Positions 8,301-16,881 are shown, numbered from the stretch's first letter. The stretch: DNA of 64,000 bases from Bacteroidetes bacterium 47-18 (GCA_001897155.1 MKSF01000006.1:30696-94695); one strand, 5' to 3'. Notes: generated by a model from the letters alone, not told the origin. Numbers and translations are program-made.

Positions 8301-10679
8301 GGCAACACCGGTACAGCCGCCATTATTGGGTAAACGGGATACCGCTACGGAACGCTCACCTTCCTGAGAACCGATAACGGAAGCAACACCTACCCATTGC
8401 GTTTCCTGCTGCGGAAGACCGAAAAGAGTATAGGTTGTATTGGTGGTGGTAGCGACAGCCACCATTTCATCTCCGATCTTCCTGTATATACGGTACGCGG
8501 TGGCATTGGGAGTGGATGTCCAGTTGATCTTCACGCTGCCCGGGCATTGTTCGGCCAGTGGCGCCAGTGACACAGCAGGACGCTGCATGACCGTAAAGTT
8601 ATTACTGGTGGCAACAGAACCGTTTTGTGTGACCCTTATCCTGCATTGCAGGGAATTGACAGAAGCAGGAATGGTGTACTGGAACGTACGGGTAGCAGGA
8701 TTGGTGATCGTATTGATAAGCGACCAGGTATTCCCGTTATCGCCGGAAAATTCGATAGTGGTATTGCCGGTGGTAAAAGGCGACTCCCAATAGATATACT
8801 GGTTGGTGCCGGCCACCACTTTTTCACCGCCCTGGGGAAACCGCAGCCGGATGCCACGGTCAACGATATCATAGGCTACAAAGAATTTCTGGTCCGGTAC
8901 CGAAACATCAAAACCCCGTACCCGTATGGTATAGGTGCCGGCAACAGGATTCTGGATGCTCACCTGCTCCACGTTGTTCAGTCGGTCCGTTCCACGGGTG
9001 GCATTGTCCGCTACGTTCGCAGGCGCCGGGTTCAGTATCCAGGGATCTGTTACATTATTGGCGGGATCGATCACCTGGATGTCCAGGTCATTGACAAGCG
9101 CCCTGGATGCGGACGGGCTGCCCGAAGGATCATTCCAGTACAGCATGACGTTCAGCAGCGCGGTGTTGGCGGGAACGCTGATGGTAAACTGCCTGCTGGT
9201 ACCGGTATTAATGGTATCACTGAAATACTGCTGGTTTTCCAGCATCTTCAGGGAATGCTCCAGGTTCATCAGGCCGAACCCGAACCTGTAATCCGGTCCG
9301 GGATTGCCTATATCGGTAGCGCCGTTCATCAGCAGGATCTTCACCAGCGCGCCTTCCGGCACGGTGCCATGCAACTGGCGGTAGCGCTCGGTGAATAAGG
9401 TCGCCGCGCCCGTTACATTGGGACAGGCCATGCTCGTGCCTGTATTGGCAAAATAGTTATTATTATTTCCTCCCGCTATCAGTTGTGTGCCCATAGCCGC
9501 GATCTCCGGCTTCAGCCTGCCGTCCTTCACCGGCCCTACGGAAGAGGAATTGCTGATGGTCGTTTCCGTTTTACCGATATTCGCAACGGTCAGTACATTT
9601 TTGGTGGTCTGGTAGTGCCCTGCCACGGTCCGGTAATTAAAGGGGAAAGGCGGACAGGTCCTGTTGGCGCTGTTGCCGGCCGCAAAAATGTGCAGCAGCG
9701 AGGGGTTGTCATTCAGCTGGTCATCTATGGCCTTACTATAAACGGAATAGGTACCGAAGGCATTACAGTCATTCAACTCCGCCCCGTACGAATTATTGGT
9801 AAGGTTCATGCCGAAATCCTGCAGGTAGTTCTCCGACTCCGTGATAATATTGCTGAAGTAATTGGTAAGCGTGGTGGATTTGGGCGCAAACCCGGTATAA
9901 CGAGGGTCTATAATACCTGCCCCGGCTACGGTAGTGGCTACGTGGTATCCATGAGTGGAGGCATTCTGCGGGTTGAAGTTGCGCAGGCGGTCCGTGATAT
10001 CCAGGTGCAGCGGGTGGGCATCATCTCCTACACCTACTATAACATCTTTCCCGGTCAATCCCCGGCCTCCAGAAGTGACGGGCAGCACCGCTTTACCGGC
10101 GCCCACATAATACCTGGTCTGCTCCAGGAGCGCCTCATCAGCAACAGGCAGGCCGATATGAAGCACATAAGGGTGCTCAGCAAATGCTTCCAGTTGCGAA
10201 GGGTGTATGCGGACAATATACATGTGTCTTTTTTCCCATTGCTGCACCGGCTCCATGCTGCCGCTATATTGTGCCGCGAGCGCCTCTAAGCCGCTCCGGT
10301 CCATTCGCGGACTGGCATACACCATCACAGGAGTAATAGTATTGAAATTGTAAACGTCCGGGGCTATCTTATAACGGCTTTCATACACTGCCCAGCCGGT
10401 AACGGGCAACCGGTGCAGGTTGCCGCCCGGATCTTTTATAATATACCTGTTCTCTCCCAGGTGGTCCAGTAACTCTACCTTAGACTGCAACCACTCAGCA
10501 GGCCGTACGGGACGGGAGGTCTGTATGATCAGGGATCCCGCAGCAGGATCGGGAGAGAGACGCTCGGTGCTGCTATTGAAATGAATCTGGTTCCCATGAA
10601 GGGAAAAGGACGGAGCCTGAGCCCACAATCCTTCGGCTGCCAATAAGGTGGTTACCAGTAAAGTGTAAAGTTTATTCAA
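5379..10679 (-). CDS. Giant secreted subtilisin-like (S8) protease with T9SS sorting domain
   Basis: 1766 residues. A signal peptide (NKLYTLLVTTLLAAEGLWAQ) and propeptide-like region (to about 200) precede an S8 domain. Its catalytic residues are Asp219/220 (GVGDD), His243 (HGYHVA), Asn336 (AAGNSA) and Ser416 (GTSMACP). Downstream are a P-domain-like beta segment (about 480-610), fibronectin/Ig-like modules, a jellyroll-like region around 1210-1400, and a C-terminal T9SS type A sorting domain (YPNPVSDG...GVYILRLYS, about 1685-1766). It is predicted to be exported through the outer membrane and anchored or released at the surface. Initiation appears to be at a TTG: no in-frame ATG lies near the signal peptide and a -7 element sits at 10718-10725. 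Two Sel1 proteins follow in the operon. Confidence 0.9.
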   Translation of the reverse strand: MNKLYTLLVTTLLAAEGLWAQAPSFSLHGNQIHFNSSTERLSPDPAAGSLIIQTSRPVRPAEWLQSKVELLDHLGENRYIIKDPGGNLHRLPVTGWAVYESRYKIAPDVYNFNTITPVMVYASPRMDRSGLEALAAQYSGSMEPVQQWEKRHMYIVRIHPSQLEAFAEHPYVLHIGLPVADEALLEQTRYYVGAGKAVLPVTSGGRGLTGKDVIVGVGDDAHPLHLDITDRLRNFNPQNASTHGYHVATTVAGAGIIDPRYTGFAPKSTTLTNYFSNIITESENYLQDFGMNLTNNSYGAELNDCNAFGTYSVYSKAIDDQLNDNPSLLHIFAAGNSANRTCPPFPFNYRTVAGHYQTTKNVLTVANIGKTETTISNSSSVGPVKDGRLKPEIAAMGTQLIAGGNNNNYFANTGTSMACPNVTGAATLFTERYRQLHGTVPEGALVKILLMNGATDIGNPGPDYRFGFGLMNLEHSLKMLENQQYFSDTINTGTSRQFTISVPANTALLNVMLYWNDPSGSPSASRALVNDLDIQVIDPANNVTDPWILNPAPANVADNATRGTDRLNNVEQVSIQNPVAGTYTIRVRGFDVSVPDQKFFVAYDIVDRGIRLRFPQGGEKVVAGTNQYIYWESPFTTGNTTIEFSGDNGNTWSLINTITNPATRTFQYTIPASVNSLQCRIRVTQNGSVATSNNFTVMQRPAVSLAPLAEQCPGSVKINWTSTPNATAYRIYRKIGDEMVAVATTTNTTYTLFGLPQQETQWVGVASVIGSQEGERSVAVSRLPNNGGCTGVANGDLALTGLTPNTSGRRYTQSEFSPATPLSVTVHNISGAAAGSYRISYKINNSTWTSGIYTTPIANAATATLSLGNIDLSVPGKYTITAVVQNLSAIDQVSANDTFRATVFQWANAPLSLSSDLVLDFEGHDIVLTGVRTTGIDSIEYLDFSSTTAYGEARSFVNRTVTLDGARSLSMYTNRNVGGTIGNASKNSITGTFNLSLHDTADSEIRLEFEYLLPGYPGIDSLNSIWIRDRESSNWVKLMEYFVDTVNYTKQHSGSISLTDLFKARNWNFTSSVQVKWEQYDLTLLSTNYYGKGVTLDNIKVYAVKNDIFIAGTDSIYNYSCSLGNNVPIRLKVGNGVNHTVYNIPVAYQVDNGTVVTGIIDSIMAKDTIVYVFSVPASLDQYRTYTLNAWVHLSTDTYRMNDSLLDFRIRNQPVIAAFPYLQTFEDNDGFFYTGGINSSWQYGSPDKNNIRYAASGSRAWVTDTVNTYSNDQHSFLYSPCFDISSMASPHLSLSLIYDMENIRSEDSSIFDYLYIEYSNDGNNWHTLGTQGEGYNWYNHSGNVFTGNTNPNWQVATIPLPRTGDIFSFRVRFIADRNTSYSGAAIDDIHIYDLQQPIYTGDSVRNAIVLSLPSNTTRAATADGSIIATLQSGSSPLEGVRVQTYRHEDFYNPDSSQYFLPRNYVIQPQDKLTDTVTLRLYIEDEAVKKVRADIFCGSCSRVRDVYRMGASIYSDAEKSRENNRLTDNITLDNYSYLPYDALQWVPYDKGYYAVLRTSRSGEVWFNDGGPTRNRSLGHKIIELYGMAKELVYADLQWHSYIDAEVKQYYLQRKNKESEFETIYTIGSHHRPDPSVYPYMDVPPHDGEAKTYRVAFNILSDSSELFYSNEVTIDWSAFKDKTRVYPNPVSDGKIYIEWHKNDGEPMKWALINTAGQVVMHDDFSTNEFGDAYVLDLNTYGVPGSGVYILRLYSDKRNWDYKLSIWNER

Positions 10680-10717
10680 TTTTATAACAGTTTGAGTATT
10701 AACAATTGATTTATATT

Positions 10718-10725
10718 CAAATTTA
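10718..10725 (-). promoter_or_regulatory. -7 promoter element of protease operon
   Basis: TAAATTTG on the minus strand, 39 bases before the TTG start of the S8 protease gene. Confidence 0.55.
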
Positions 10726-10889
10726 ATATTAAAAACTGAAAAAAAGCGGTAAGCGTATTAAATTAGTTAAGCATATTCATGCTTCGCGGAAGATTATCCC
10801 AGGCGTATAAGCGGGAGGGAAACGGCAGCCCGGCCTGTCACTGTCGTCTTATCAGCAGATTACCACGAAAGACATTCCGCATTTTCCCT

Positions 10890-10897
10890 TATTTTTG
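10890..10897 (+). promoter_or_regulatory. -7 promoter element of nucleoside phosphorylase
   Basis: TATTTTTG matches TAnnTTTG and lies 22 bases before the ATG at 10919. It overlaps the alternative upstream ATG at 10895, which is therefore unlikely to be used. Confidence 0.65.
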
Positions 10898-10918
10898 TAC
10901 GGTTCAATCATCACGCTT

Positions 10919-11800
10919 ATGTCTGACGCAACAATCCAGCCCTCCGAGCTGATCCTTACGGAACAGGGCTGCATCTATCACCTGGATCTCCACCCTTCCG
11001 AGCTGGCCGATACGGTCATCACCGTCGGCGACCCCGGCAGGGTGCCTGCGGTATCCAAATATTTTGACAGCATAGAGGTCAGGAAGGCGCACCGTGAGTT
11101 TGTGAGCCATACCGGGTATATCGGCTCCAGGCGCATTACGGTAGTTTCCACCGGAATCGGACCTGATAATATCGACATCTGCATGAATGAGCTGGACGCC
11201 CTGGCCAATATAGATTTTGAGACCCGGACCATCAGGGAGCAGAAAAGATCACTGAAGATCATACGCCTGGGCACGTCCGGTACGGTGCAGCCGGATATAG
11301 AAGTGGACAGCCTGGTAGCCGGAAGCTATGGCATAGGTATGGACAACCTGCTGCATTATTATCATTATGAGCCCAATATCAACGAGCTGGAGCTGTTGAA
11401 CCAGTTCAAGACCCACGTAGGGCTGAACAACAGCTATATTCACCCCTACCTTGTACAGTGCAGCGTAGGACTGCTGAATCATTTTATGGATGCCTGCCAT
11501 TACGGCATCACCATGACCGCCCCGGGCTTTTACGGTCCCCAGGGCCGTGTATTACGCCTTGAGCTGGCATTGCCCAACCTGATAGACAGCCTCAGCTCCT
11601 TTAAAAGCGGGGATGTCAGGATCACGAACATAGAAATGGAAACGAGCGCCATATATGGTCTGGGCAAGATGCTGGGACACCAGTGCCTGTCCGTCAATAC
11701 CATTATTGCGAACCGGGCCAGCAAAACATTTACCAAAGACGGTACGGCATCCGTGGAAAATATGATCAGGACCTGCCTGGAAATAATAACAAAAATCTAA
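10919..11800 (+). CDS. Nucleoside phosphorylase (uridine phosphorylase-like)
   Basis: 293 residues from the ATG at 10919. It belongs to the PNP/UDP phosphorylase superfamily, which cleaves nucleosides with phosphate to base plus ribose-1-phosphate in the cytoplasm. Visible signatures are the phosphate-binding GDPGRV near the N-terminus, the STGIGPDN stretch, the RLGTSG motif, and NIEMETSAIYGL, whose Met-Glu contacts the ribose. The combination points to uridine phosphorylase-like enzymes (COG2820), but base specificity cannot be fixed from sequence reading alone. A small membrane-protein gene begins three bases after its stop and is probably co-transcribed. Confidence 0.85.
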   Translation: MSDATIQPSELILTEQGCIYHLDLHPSELADTVITVGDPGRVPAVSKYFDSIEVRKAHREFVSHTGYIGSRRITVVSTGIGPDNIDICMNELDALANIDFETRTIREQKRSLKIIRLGTSGTVQPDIEVDSLVAGSYGIGMDNLLHYYHYEPNINELELLNQFKTHVGLNNSYIHPYLVQCSVGLLNHFMDACHYGITMTAPGFYGPQGRVLRLELALPNLIDSLSSFKSGDVRITNIEMETSAIYGLGKMLGHQCLSVNTIIANRASKTFTKDGTASVENMIRTCLEIITKI

Positions 11801-11803
11801 AGC

Positions 11804-12109
11804 GTGATCCAAAAAATAAATAAGGCGCAAAAAGACCTCAAGCGTACCCAGATGATAGGTATCGCTATCTACCTGATCCTGGCATATGCCAAAAGGAACC
11901 CGTTCTGGGAATTCCAGTTCGAGGCGATCCTGGCCCTTGCATTGGTCAATGCCCTTTTTGTGATGAAGAACGTCATCTTTATTGCCCGGCAGAAGCAATA
12001 TATCATTAATTACAGTAAGGTGAGGTGGCTGCTGTGGATATGCGGCGGGTATGCTATCCTCCTGCTATTGCTGAGCATGCTGGAGCTGTTCATCAAATAC
12101 ATGTCCTGA
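11804..12109 (+). CDS. Small two-helix membrane protein
   Basis: 101 residues starting at a GTG three bases after the phosphorylase stop. The sequence has a basic N-terminal helix (QKINKAQKDLKRTQ), a hydrophobic region (IGIAIYLILAY and ALALVNALFVMKNVIFIA), and a strong C-terminal transmembrane helix (WLLWICGGYAILLLLLSMLELF). I do not recognise a family. It is probably an inner-membrane protein translated by coupling with the upstream gene. No functional residues stand out. Confidence 0.6.
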   Translation: MIQKINKAQKDLKRTQMIGIAIYLILAYAKRNPFWEFQFEAILALALVNALFVMKNVIFIARQKQYIINYSKVRWLLWICGGYAILLLLLSMLELFIKYMS

Positions 12110-12159
12110 TAATTGGGGGAATGGCCTCCCTACCACGCTAAAAAAACAAAAGCCCGGAA

Positions 12160-12957
12160 CTAATCCAGCAGGGAAGTTTCCAAGCCTGCTATCAAACCCC
12201 GCTGGCCGCTTTTCAGCCATTTGGAAGCCTGTAATACCGGCTGCTGCTCATGGTAGATGTAAAGAAGCGTTCCATCCTTGATCATATCTATGATCTCCCG
12301 GTGCTGCTCCAGTGGTACGGAAGGACAGCCGAGGCTTCTCCCGAGACGGCCATGCTGCCGTATAAAGTCATCGCTGCAATACGATGCGCCATGCATCACT
12401 ATCGCACGTCTTCCCGCATTATCATTCAGGCCCGCATCCAGCCCGTTAAGCTTCAGGCTGTAACCGTTGGATCCCTGGTAGGTGGCGTCCGTAAGATAGA
12501 ACCCCAGGCTGCTCTGGTAAGAGCCGTCCCGATTGGAAAACTGGGTGGCAAATTCCTCGCCCGTATTCCTGCCGTGGCTTACCAGGCTGTGCACCAGCAC
12601 TTTTTTGGATTTCACATCTATGACCCACAGGCGCTTTTCATTACCCGAAAGGGTAAAGTCACAGATGGAAATAATGGAAGATGCTTTAGGGATGAGGCCC
12701 TGCGCCTTTAAGTTCAGGAAGCCTACATAAGCATAGGCAAAGGCCTTTTCAGCCAGTTTGCCGGTCTCTTCGGGATTGTTCTCCCTGATCAGTTTAAAGA
12801 TATAATAGGCATAGGTGCCCTGTGCGGGATTAAAAAGAGCAGGCTGCTCCTCTTCGGTATTATGGCCGGCGCCCGGCGCTTCATTTGATACGTTTGCCCA
12901 TACAACACAGCTTAACAGACATAACACACATAAAAAAACGTTCAAATACTTATTCAT
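12160..12957 (-). CDS. L,D-transpeptidase catalytic-domain (YkuD_2 type) protein
   Basis: 265 residues. A signal sequence (NKYLNVFLCVLCLLSCVVWA) has LLSC, a possible lipobox. The catalytic part has IVMHGASY (His) and the HGRLGRSLGCPSVP motif with Cys211 as nucleophile. This is the pattern of the murein L,D-transpeptidase catalytic-domain family PF13645. Such proteins are expected to act on the peptidoglycan stem peptide in the periplasm, either cross-linking it or attaching proteins. Length is normal for the family. It is a lone minus-strand gene converging with the phosphorylase pair. The exact reaction is not established for this family. Confidence 0.85.
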   Translation of the reverse strand: MNKYLNVFLCVLCLLSCVVWANVSNEAPGAGHNTEEEQPALFNPAQGTYAYYIFKLIRENNPEETGKLAEKAFAYAYVGFLNLKAQGLIPKASSIISICDFTLSGNEKRLWVIDVKSKKVLVHSLVSHGRNTGEEFATQFSNRDGSYQSSLGFYLTDATYQGSNGYSLKLNGLDAGLNDNAGRRAIVMHGASYCSDDFIRQHGRLGRSLGCPSVPLEQHREIIDMIKDGTLLYIYHEQQPVLQASKWLKSGQRGLIAGLETSLLD

Positions 12958-13123
12958 TGATGTAAATTCGTTGTTTCAGGTTAGACACAAAGTATAAAGT
13001 TAAGGATAAATCCGGTTTATATACGTTAATGAAAAATGAAATATATGACGTTACCGGCTGATTAACCGGCAGGAACGGCTGCTTTTACATCCCTGTTTAT
13101 TTCAGTGTTTGCCTTTTTAGTTT

Positions 13124-13131
13124 TACATTTG
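13124..13131 (+). promoter_or_regulatory. -7 promoter element of the LolD-like gene
   Basis: TACATTTG matches TAnnTTTG. It excludes the upstream ATGs at 13105 and 13132 and supports initiation at 13159. Confidence 0.65.
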
Positions 13132-13158
13132 ATGCCGAAAGCAGACAACTCCTTCCAT

Positions 13159-13824
13159 ATGCTGGTAGCTGATAATATTGTAAAAACATACGGATCCTTA
13201 CAGGTGCTGAAAAACGTGTCCCTGCAGATAGCGCCAGAGGAATTCATTACCATAGTGGGACCTTCCGGGGCCGGTAAAAGTACCCTGCTGCATATATTAA
13301 GCTCGCTGGATACGCCCGATTCCGGCCAGGTGACCATCAATGGCCAGGATATTGTAAAGCTCAGCAACAAGCAGCAGTCCAGGTTCAGGAATACACACTT
13401 CGGCTTTGTATTCCAGTTCCACCACCTGCTGCCGGAATTTACCGCGCTGGAGAACGTCTGTATGCCCTTGTGGATAGGCGGAGACACATCAAAGGAAGCC
13501 TCTGCTAAAGCGGAACAGATACTGGAAACCGTGGGATTGTCGCACCGGAAGCATCATAAGCCCAACGAGCTCTCCGGCGGAGAGCAGCAGCGGGTAGCCA
13601 TTGCCAGGGCGCTGGTGCACCGGCCCCAGTACCTCTTTGCGGACGAGCCTACCGGCAACCTGGACAGCGCCAATGCACAGGCAGTGCACGAATTATTCCA
13701 GGCCATCCACGATACCTACCGTATCAATATCACTATCGTTACCCACAATGAACAGCTCGCACAACTGGCGGACAAAACCTATGAAATGAAGGACGGCAGC
13801 ATTCACAATATCATCGTGAATTAA
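13159..13824 (+). CDS. ABC transporter ATP-binding protein, LolD/MacB type
   Basis: 221 residues from the ATG at 13159. Cytoplasmic ATPase subunit with Walker [11 protein letters not shown]-loop [11 protein letters not shown], signature [15 protein letters not shown], Walker [12 protein letters not shown] and the switch His in THNEQLA. The [20 protein letters not shown] stretch is characteristic of LolD, which drives release of lipoproteins from the inner membrane by a LolCE-type permease. No permease gene is adjacent. In Bacteroidota lolD is commonly apart from lolCE, so this is not unusual. A MacB-type export ATPase is the alternative. Confidence 0.85.
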   Translation: MLVADNIVKTYGSLQVLKNVSLQIAPEEFITIVGPSGAGKSTLLHILSSLDTPDSGQVTINGQDIVKLSNKQQSRFRNTHFGFVFQFHHLLPEFTALENVCMPLWIGGDTSKEASAKAEQILETVGLSHRKHHKPNELSGGEQQRVAIARALVHRPQYLFADEPTGNLDSANAQAVHELFQAIHDTYRINITIVTHNEQLAQLADKTYEMKDGSIHNIIVN

Positions 13825-13908
13825 AAGGATCCGGCATCAGGATATTGCACGGCCGCGTTATTTTGACTATATTTACCTGTTACAATAACTGTATATATCA
13901 TTACGCTC

Positions 13909-14256
13909 ATGAAATATGTATCGCACACGCTTACAGCGCTTCTTCTCAGTATCGGCCTTGTAGCCGCCCAGTCCCGCATACAGACCAGCACCATACAGTC
14001 GGATATAGCCTGCGACCACTGTACCAAATGTGAGTCATGCGGCCAGTCACTGCAGAAATCCCTGTTTAAGATCAAAGGGGTCAAAGACCTTACGATCGTT
14101 GAAGACAAGCAGCAGTTCGTTGTAACCTATGATACCCGTAAAACCGATATTGAAACCATCAGGCAGCAGATCAGCAAATCGGGCTTCAGGGCGGATGATA
14201 TCAAAGCCGACCCGGTCGCTTACGAGAAGTTGGACGGATGCTGCAAAAAGCGTTAG
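13909..14256 (+). CDS. Exported heavy-metal-associated (HMA) domain protein
   Basis: 115 residues. A signal peptide (MKYVSHTLTALLLSIGLVAAQ) is followed by a ferredoxin-like HMA fold. It has a cysteine-rich metal-site loop (C-DH-C-TK-C-ES-C), predicted strands around LFKIKGVKDLTIVEDKQQF, and a C-terminal CC pair (DGCCKKR). A four-cysteine loop in place of the simple CxxC suggests a site different from ordinary CopZ proteins. It is probably periplasmic and may capture or deliver Cu or a similar soft metal (inference). It lies about 6 kb from the copper operon and on the opposite strand. Confidence 0.7.
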   Translation: MKYVSHTLTALLLSIGLVAAQSRIQTSTIQSDIACDHCTKCESCGQSLQKSLFKIKGVKDLTIVEDKQQFVVTYDTRKTDIETIRQQISKSGFRADDIKADPVAYEKLDGCCKKR

Positions 14257-14316
14257 CCCCTGCAGTTCTGTAGCTTACAGCAAGCGGTATGGCTTTAAAC
14301 GAAACGATCCTCTGAA

Positions 14317-15099
14317 ATGACATTGACCTATACGGCCCGGACCGTAATGATACATGGCCGGGAATTATATGTAGAGCAGGCTGCGGGCTTCCCCGGCCGT
14401 CCAACGCTCGTATTCCTTCACGACTCTCTGGGCTGCACGCGCCTGTGGCGGGATTTCCCGGAAAAGCTGGCCTTACTGACCCGCTGCAATGTGCTGGTAT
14501 ATGACCGCTGGGGTTACGGGCAATCCGCGCCTATGTCCTCCTATAAGCGTCCCGTTCATTATATGGAGCAGGAAGCCGGGATATTGAAGGAGCTGCTGTC
14601 TGACTCAGGCCTGCAGGATGTTATTTTATTCGGCCACAGCGATGGCGGTACCATAGCGCTGCTCACTGCGGCGCTTTATAGCGATATAGTAAAAGGCATT
14701 ATCTGCGAGGCCGGCCACATCTTTGTAGAAGATATTACACTGGAAGGTATCCGGAAGGCGGTTACCGCATATCATACCACCGATCTTGCTGCCAGGCTCA
14801 ACAAATATCACGGTGACAAAACAGACACGGTCTTTAAAGCCTGGACTGAAACCTGGCTGAGAAGCAACTACCGGTCCTGGAATATAGAGGCGCTGCTGCC
14901 ATCAGTAACCTCTCCCCTGCTCTTTATTCAGGGAGAGCAGGACGAATACGGAACGGCGGCACAGGCAGACCGGACAGTAGCTCTCGTAACAGGAAGTTCG
15001 GAAAAGTGGATGCTCCCGGGGGTGGGTCATACGCCCCATAAGGAAGCGCCTGGTCCGGTCCTCGAAAAGTCCGCTGACTTTATCCGGCAGCTCCTGTAG
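14317..15099 (+). CDS. Alpha/beta hydrolase
   Basis: 260 residues, cytoplasmic, no signal peptide. Canonical alpha/beta-hydrolase elements are the oxyanion region LVFLHDSLGCTRLW, the nucleophile elbow GHSDGG (Ser as nucleophile), the acid in GEQDEYG, and the catalytic His in GVGHTPHKE. The overall pattern resembles esterases and C-C bond hydrolases such as the MhpC/BioH group. The substrate cannot be deduced. It follows the HMA gene by 60 bases on the same strand. Confidence 0.8.
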   Translation: MTLTYTARTVMIHGRELYVEQAAGFPGRPTLVFLHDSLGCTRLWRDFPEKLALLTRCNVLVYDRWGYGQSAPMSSYKRPVHYMEQEAGILKELLSDSGLQDVILFGHSDGGTIALLTAALYSDIVKGIICEAGHIFVEDITLEGIRKAVTAYHTTDLAARLNKYHGDKTDTVFKAWTETWLRSNYRSWNIEALLPSVTSPLLFIQGEQDEYGTAAQADRTVALVTGSSEKWMLPGVGHTPHKEAPGPVLEKSADFIRQLL

Positions 15100-15291
15100 C
15101 CCCGCTCTGCCGGTGACGGCAGCTTTAACCGCCTCAATAGACACCTGCTTATTACTTTGCGTATTCCCGGCCGTATCGTAGCTATAAGGATAGCTGCTTC
15201 CCTGAAGGCAGATAGATCACCGTCCTGAATGAGGTAAAAACACATATTCCGGATTTTTTTCCTGTAAAATCCTTCCGACCTTTGTTCCATC

Positions 15292-16149
15292 ATGGAAACA
15301 CAGGCATCTGTCAACTATCAGCGTATCGCACAGGCAATAGACTATCTGCAACAGCATTTCCGGCAGCAGCCGGGCCTGGAGGCAATAGCCGCCCATATAC
15401 ATCTCAGTCCACAGCATTTTCAGCGCCTGTTCAGCGAATGGGCAGGTACCAGCCCTAAAAAGTTCCTGCAATACCTCAGCGTGGAGCATGCCAAAAAACT
15501 GCTGGCCGATCATACCGGCGGCACACTTGCGGATGCTGCTTATCAAACCGGCCTGTCCAGCACCAGCCGCCTGCACGAGCTGTTCATCAGCATAGAAGGC
15601 ATGACACCGGCAGAGTATAAGAACGGCGGCAGGAACCTGTCTGTCAGCTACAGCTTTGCTCCCACCCCTTTCGGGACCGTACTTATTGCATCCACGGAAA
15701 CAGGCATTTGTCATATGGCCTTTGAAACAGATGAAAAGCAGGCTCTGGCAAGGCTACAGCACAAATTCCCGAACGCAGGATTCCGTATGCACCGAACCGC
15801 TATGCAGGAAAACGCACTGCGGATCTTCCGGCAGCCTCCGGGAACGGATATGCTGACCGGCATCAAGCTGCATCTTAAAGGCACTCCATTCCAGCTAAAG
15901 GTCTGGGAAAGCCTGCTGAAAATACCCATGGGCCACCTCAGCACCTACGGTTCGGTAGCCGCCCGGGCAGGTAATGCACGCGCGTCCCGGGCGGTGGGGA
16001 CAGCAATAGGCAACAATCCCGTTGCCTTCCTGATCCCCTGTCACCGGGTCATCCAATCCACGGGAATGCTGGGCGGCTATATGTGGGGCACGGGCAGGAA
16101 AGCCGCGATCATAGGCTGGGAAAGCGCACAAATATACCGCGACAGCTAA
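15292..16149 (+). CDS. Ada-like regulator and O6-methylguanine-DNA methyltransferase
   Basis: 285 residues combining an N-terminal AraC-type helix-turn-helix domain (about 1-100, LEAIAAHIHLSPQHFQRLF and LADAAYQTGLSSTSRLHELF) with a C-terminal suicide alkyltransferase. The methyl acceptor is Cys250 in IPCHRV. It removes methyl groups from O6-methylguanine and probably activates transcription. Compared with E. coli Ada it lacks the N-terminal zinc domain that senses methylphosphotriesters, so how the regulator is switched on is unclear. The alkB-like gene follows 70 bases downstream on the same strand, forming an alkylation-repair pair. Confidence 0.9.
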   Translation: METQASVNYQRIAQAIDYLQQHFRQQPGLEAIAAHIHLSPQHFQRLFSEWAGTSPKKFLQYLSVEHAKKLLADHTGGTLADAAYQTGLSSTSRLHELFISIEGMTPAEYKNGGRNLSVSYSFAPTPFGTVLIASTETGICHMAFETDEKQALARLQHKFPNAGFRMHRTAMQENALRIFRQPPGTDMLTGIKLHLKGTPFQLKVWESLLKIPMGHLSTYGSVAARAGNARASRAVGTAIGNNPVAFLIPCHRVIQSTGMLGGYMWGTGRKAAIIGWESAQIYRDS

Positions 16150-16219
16150 GGCATACCCTGCGCTGAAATGCTTTACCCTATGATGCCTGCCGTATCTCTA
16201 AAATCAACTGTTGTATAAA

Positions 16220-16843
16220 ATGACCGCTATGGAACTATTTGACACTACGCCCGACCCTTCCATGAACCTGTTACCGGCTGACGGGATTGTCAATTATTAC
16301 GGGAAAATACTGGAGGACGGGCAGGCCGGCCACTATTTCAGGGAGCTGCTGTCATCCGTTGCCTGGCAGCACGATGAAGCCATAATTTTCGGTAAAAGGA
16401 TCCTTACCCGGAGGGAAGTGGCCTGGTATGGTTCCGAACCCTATGCCTATACGTATTCGAGAGTGACCAGGCATGCCTTACCATGGACGCCTGTTTTACT
16501 GGAACTTAAAGAAAAGGTAGAATCCCTGACGGGAGAAACATTCAACTCCTGCCTGCTGAACCTGTATCATAACGGGGAGGAAGGTATGGCCTGGCACAGC
16601 GATGAGGAAACTGACCTTAAAAAGCATGGGGCGATAGCCTCGCTCAGCCTGGGAGCAGCGCGTAAGTTCTACCTGAAGCACCGGCAGACACAGGAAAAGA
16701 TAGCCATACTGCTGGAACATGGCAGCCTGCTTGTCATGAAAGGTACCACGCAGACCCATTGGCTGCACCGGCTGCCACCGGCCAGGCGTATTACCGAACC
16801 TCGTATCAACCTGACCTTCCGTACCATTGTTACAAATATATAG
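16220..16843 (+). CDS. AlkB-type 2-oxoglutarate/Fe(II) dioxygenase
   Basis: About 207 residues. The open frame begins with TTG at 16211; ATG at 16220 or 16229 is preferred. The protein oxidatively removes alkyl groups from N1-methyladenine and N3-methylcytosine in DNA or RNA. Visible residues are the substrate-loop NLYHNGEEGMAWHSDEE with the His-x-Asp iron ligands, the distal His in THWLHRLP, and the 2-oxoglutarate-binding arginines in RINLTFR. The order matches the short ALKBH2/3-like bacterial AlkB. It lies just downstream of the Ada-like gene, consistent with a coordinated alkylation-damage response. Confidence 0.9.
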   Translation: MTAMELFDTTPDPSMNLLPADGIVNYYGKILEDGQAGHYFRELLSSVAWQHDEAIIFGKRILTRREVAWYGSEPYAYTYSRVTRHALPWTPVLLELKEKVESLTGETFNSCLLNLYHNGEEGMAWHSDEETDLKKHGAIASLSLGAARKFYLKHRQTQEKIAILLEHGSLLVMKGTTQTHWLHRLPPARRITEPRINLTFRTIVTNI

Positions 16844-16881
16844 TACCCTCCGGAATTGCGCCAAAGTGCATGGTGCTTATA

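Noticed and set aside
13105..13158. Upstream start codons for the LolD-like ATPase
   Set aside because: They precede or abut the TACATTTG promoter element at 13124-13131; the conserved protein begins at 13159.
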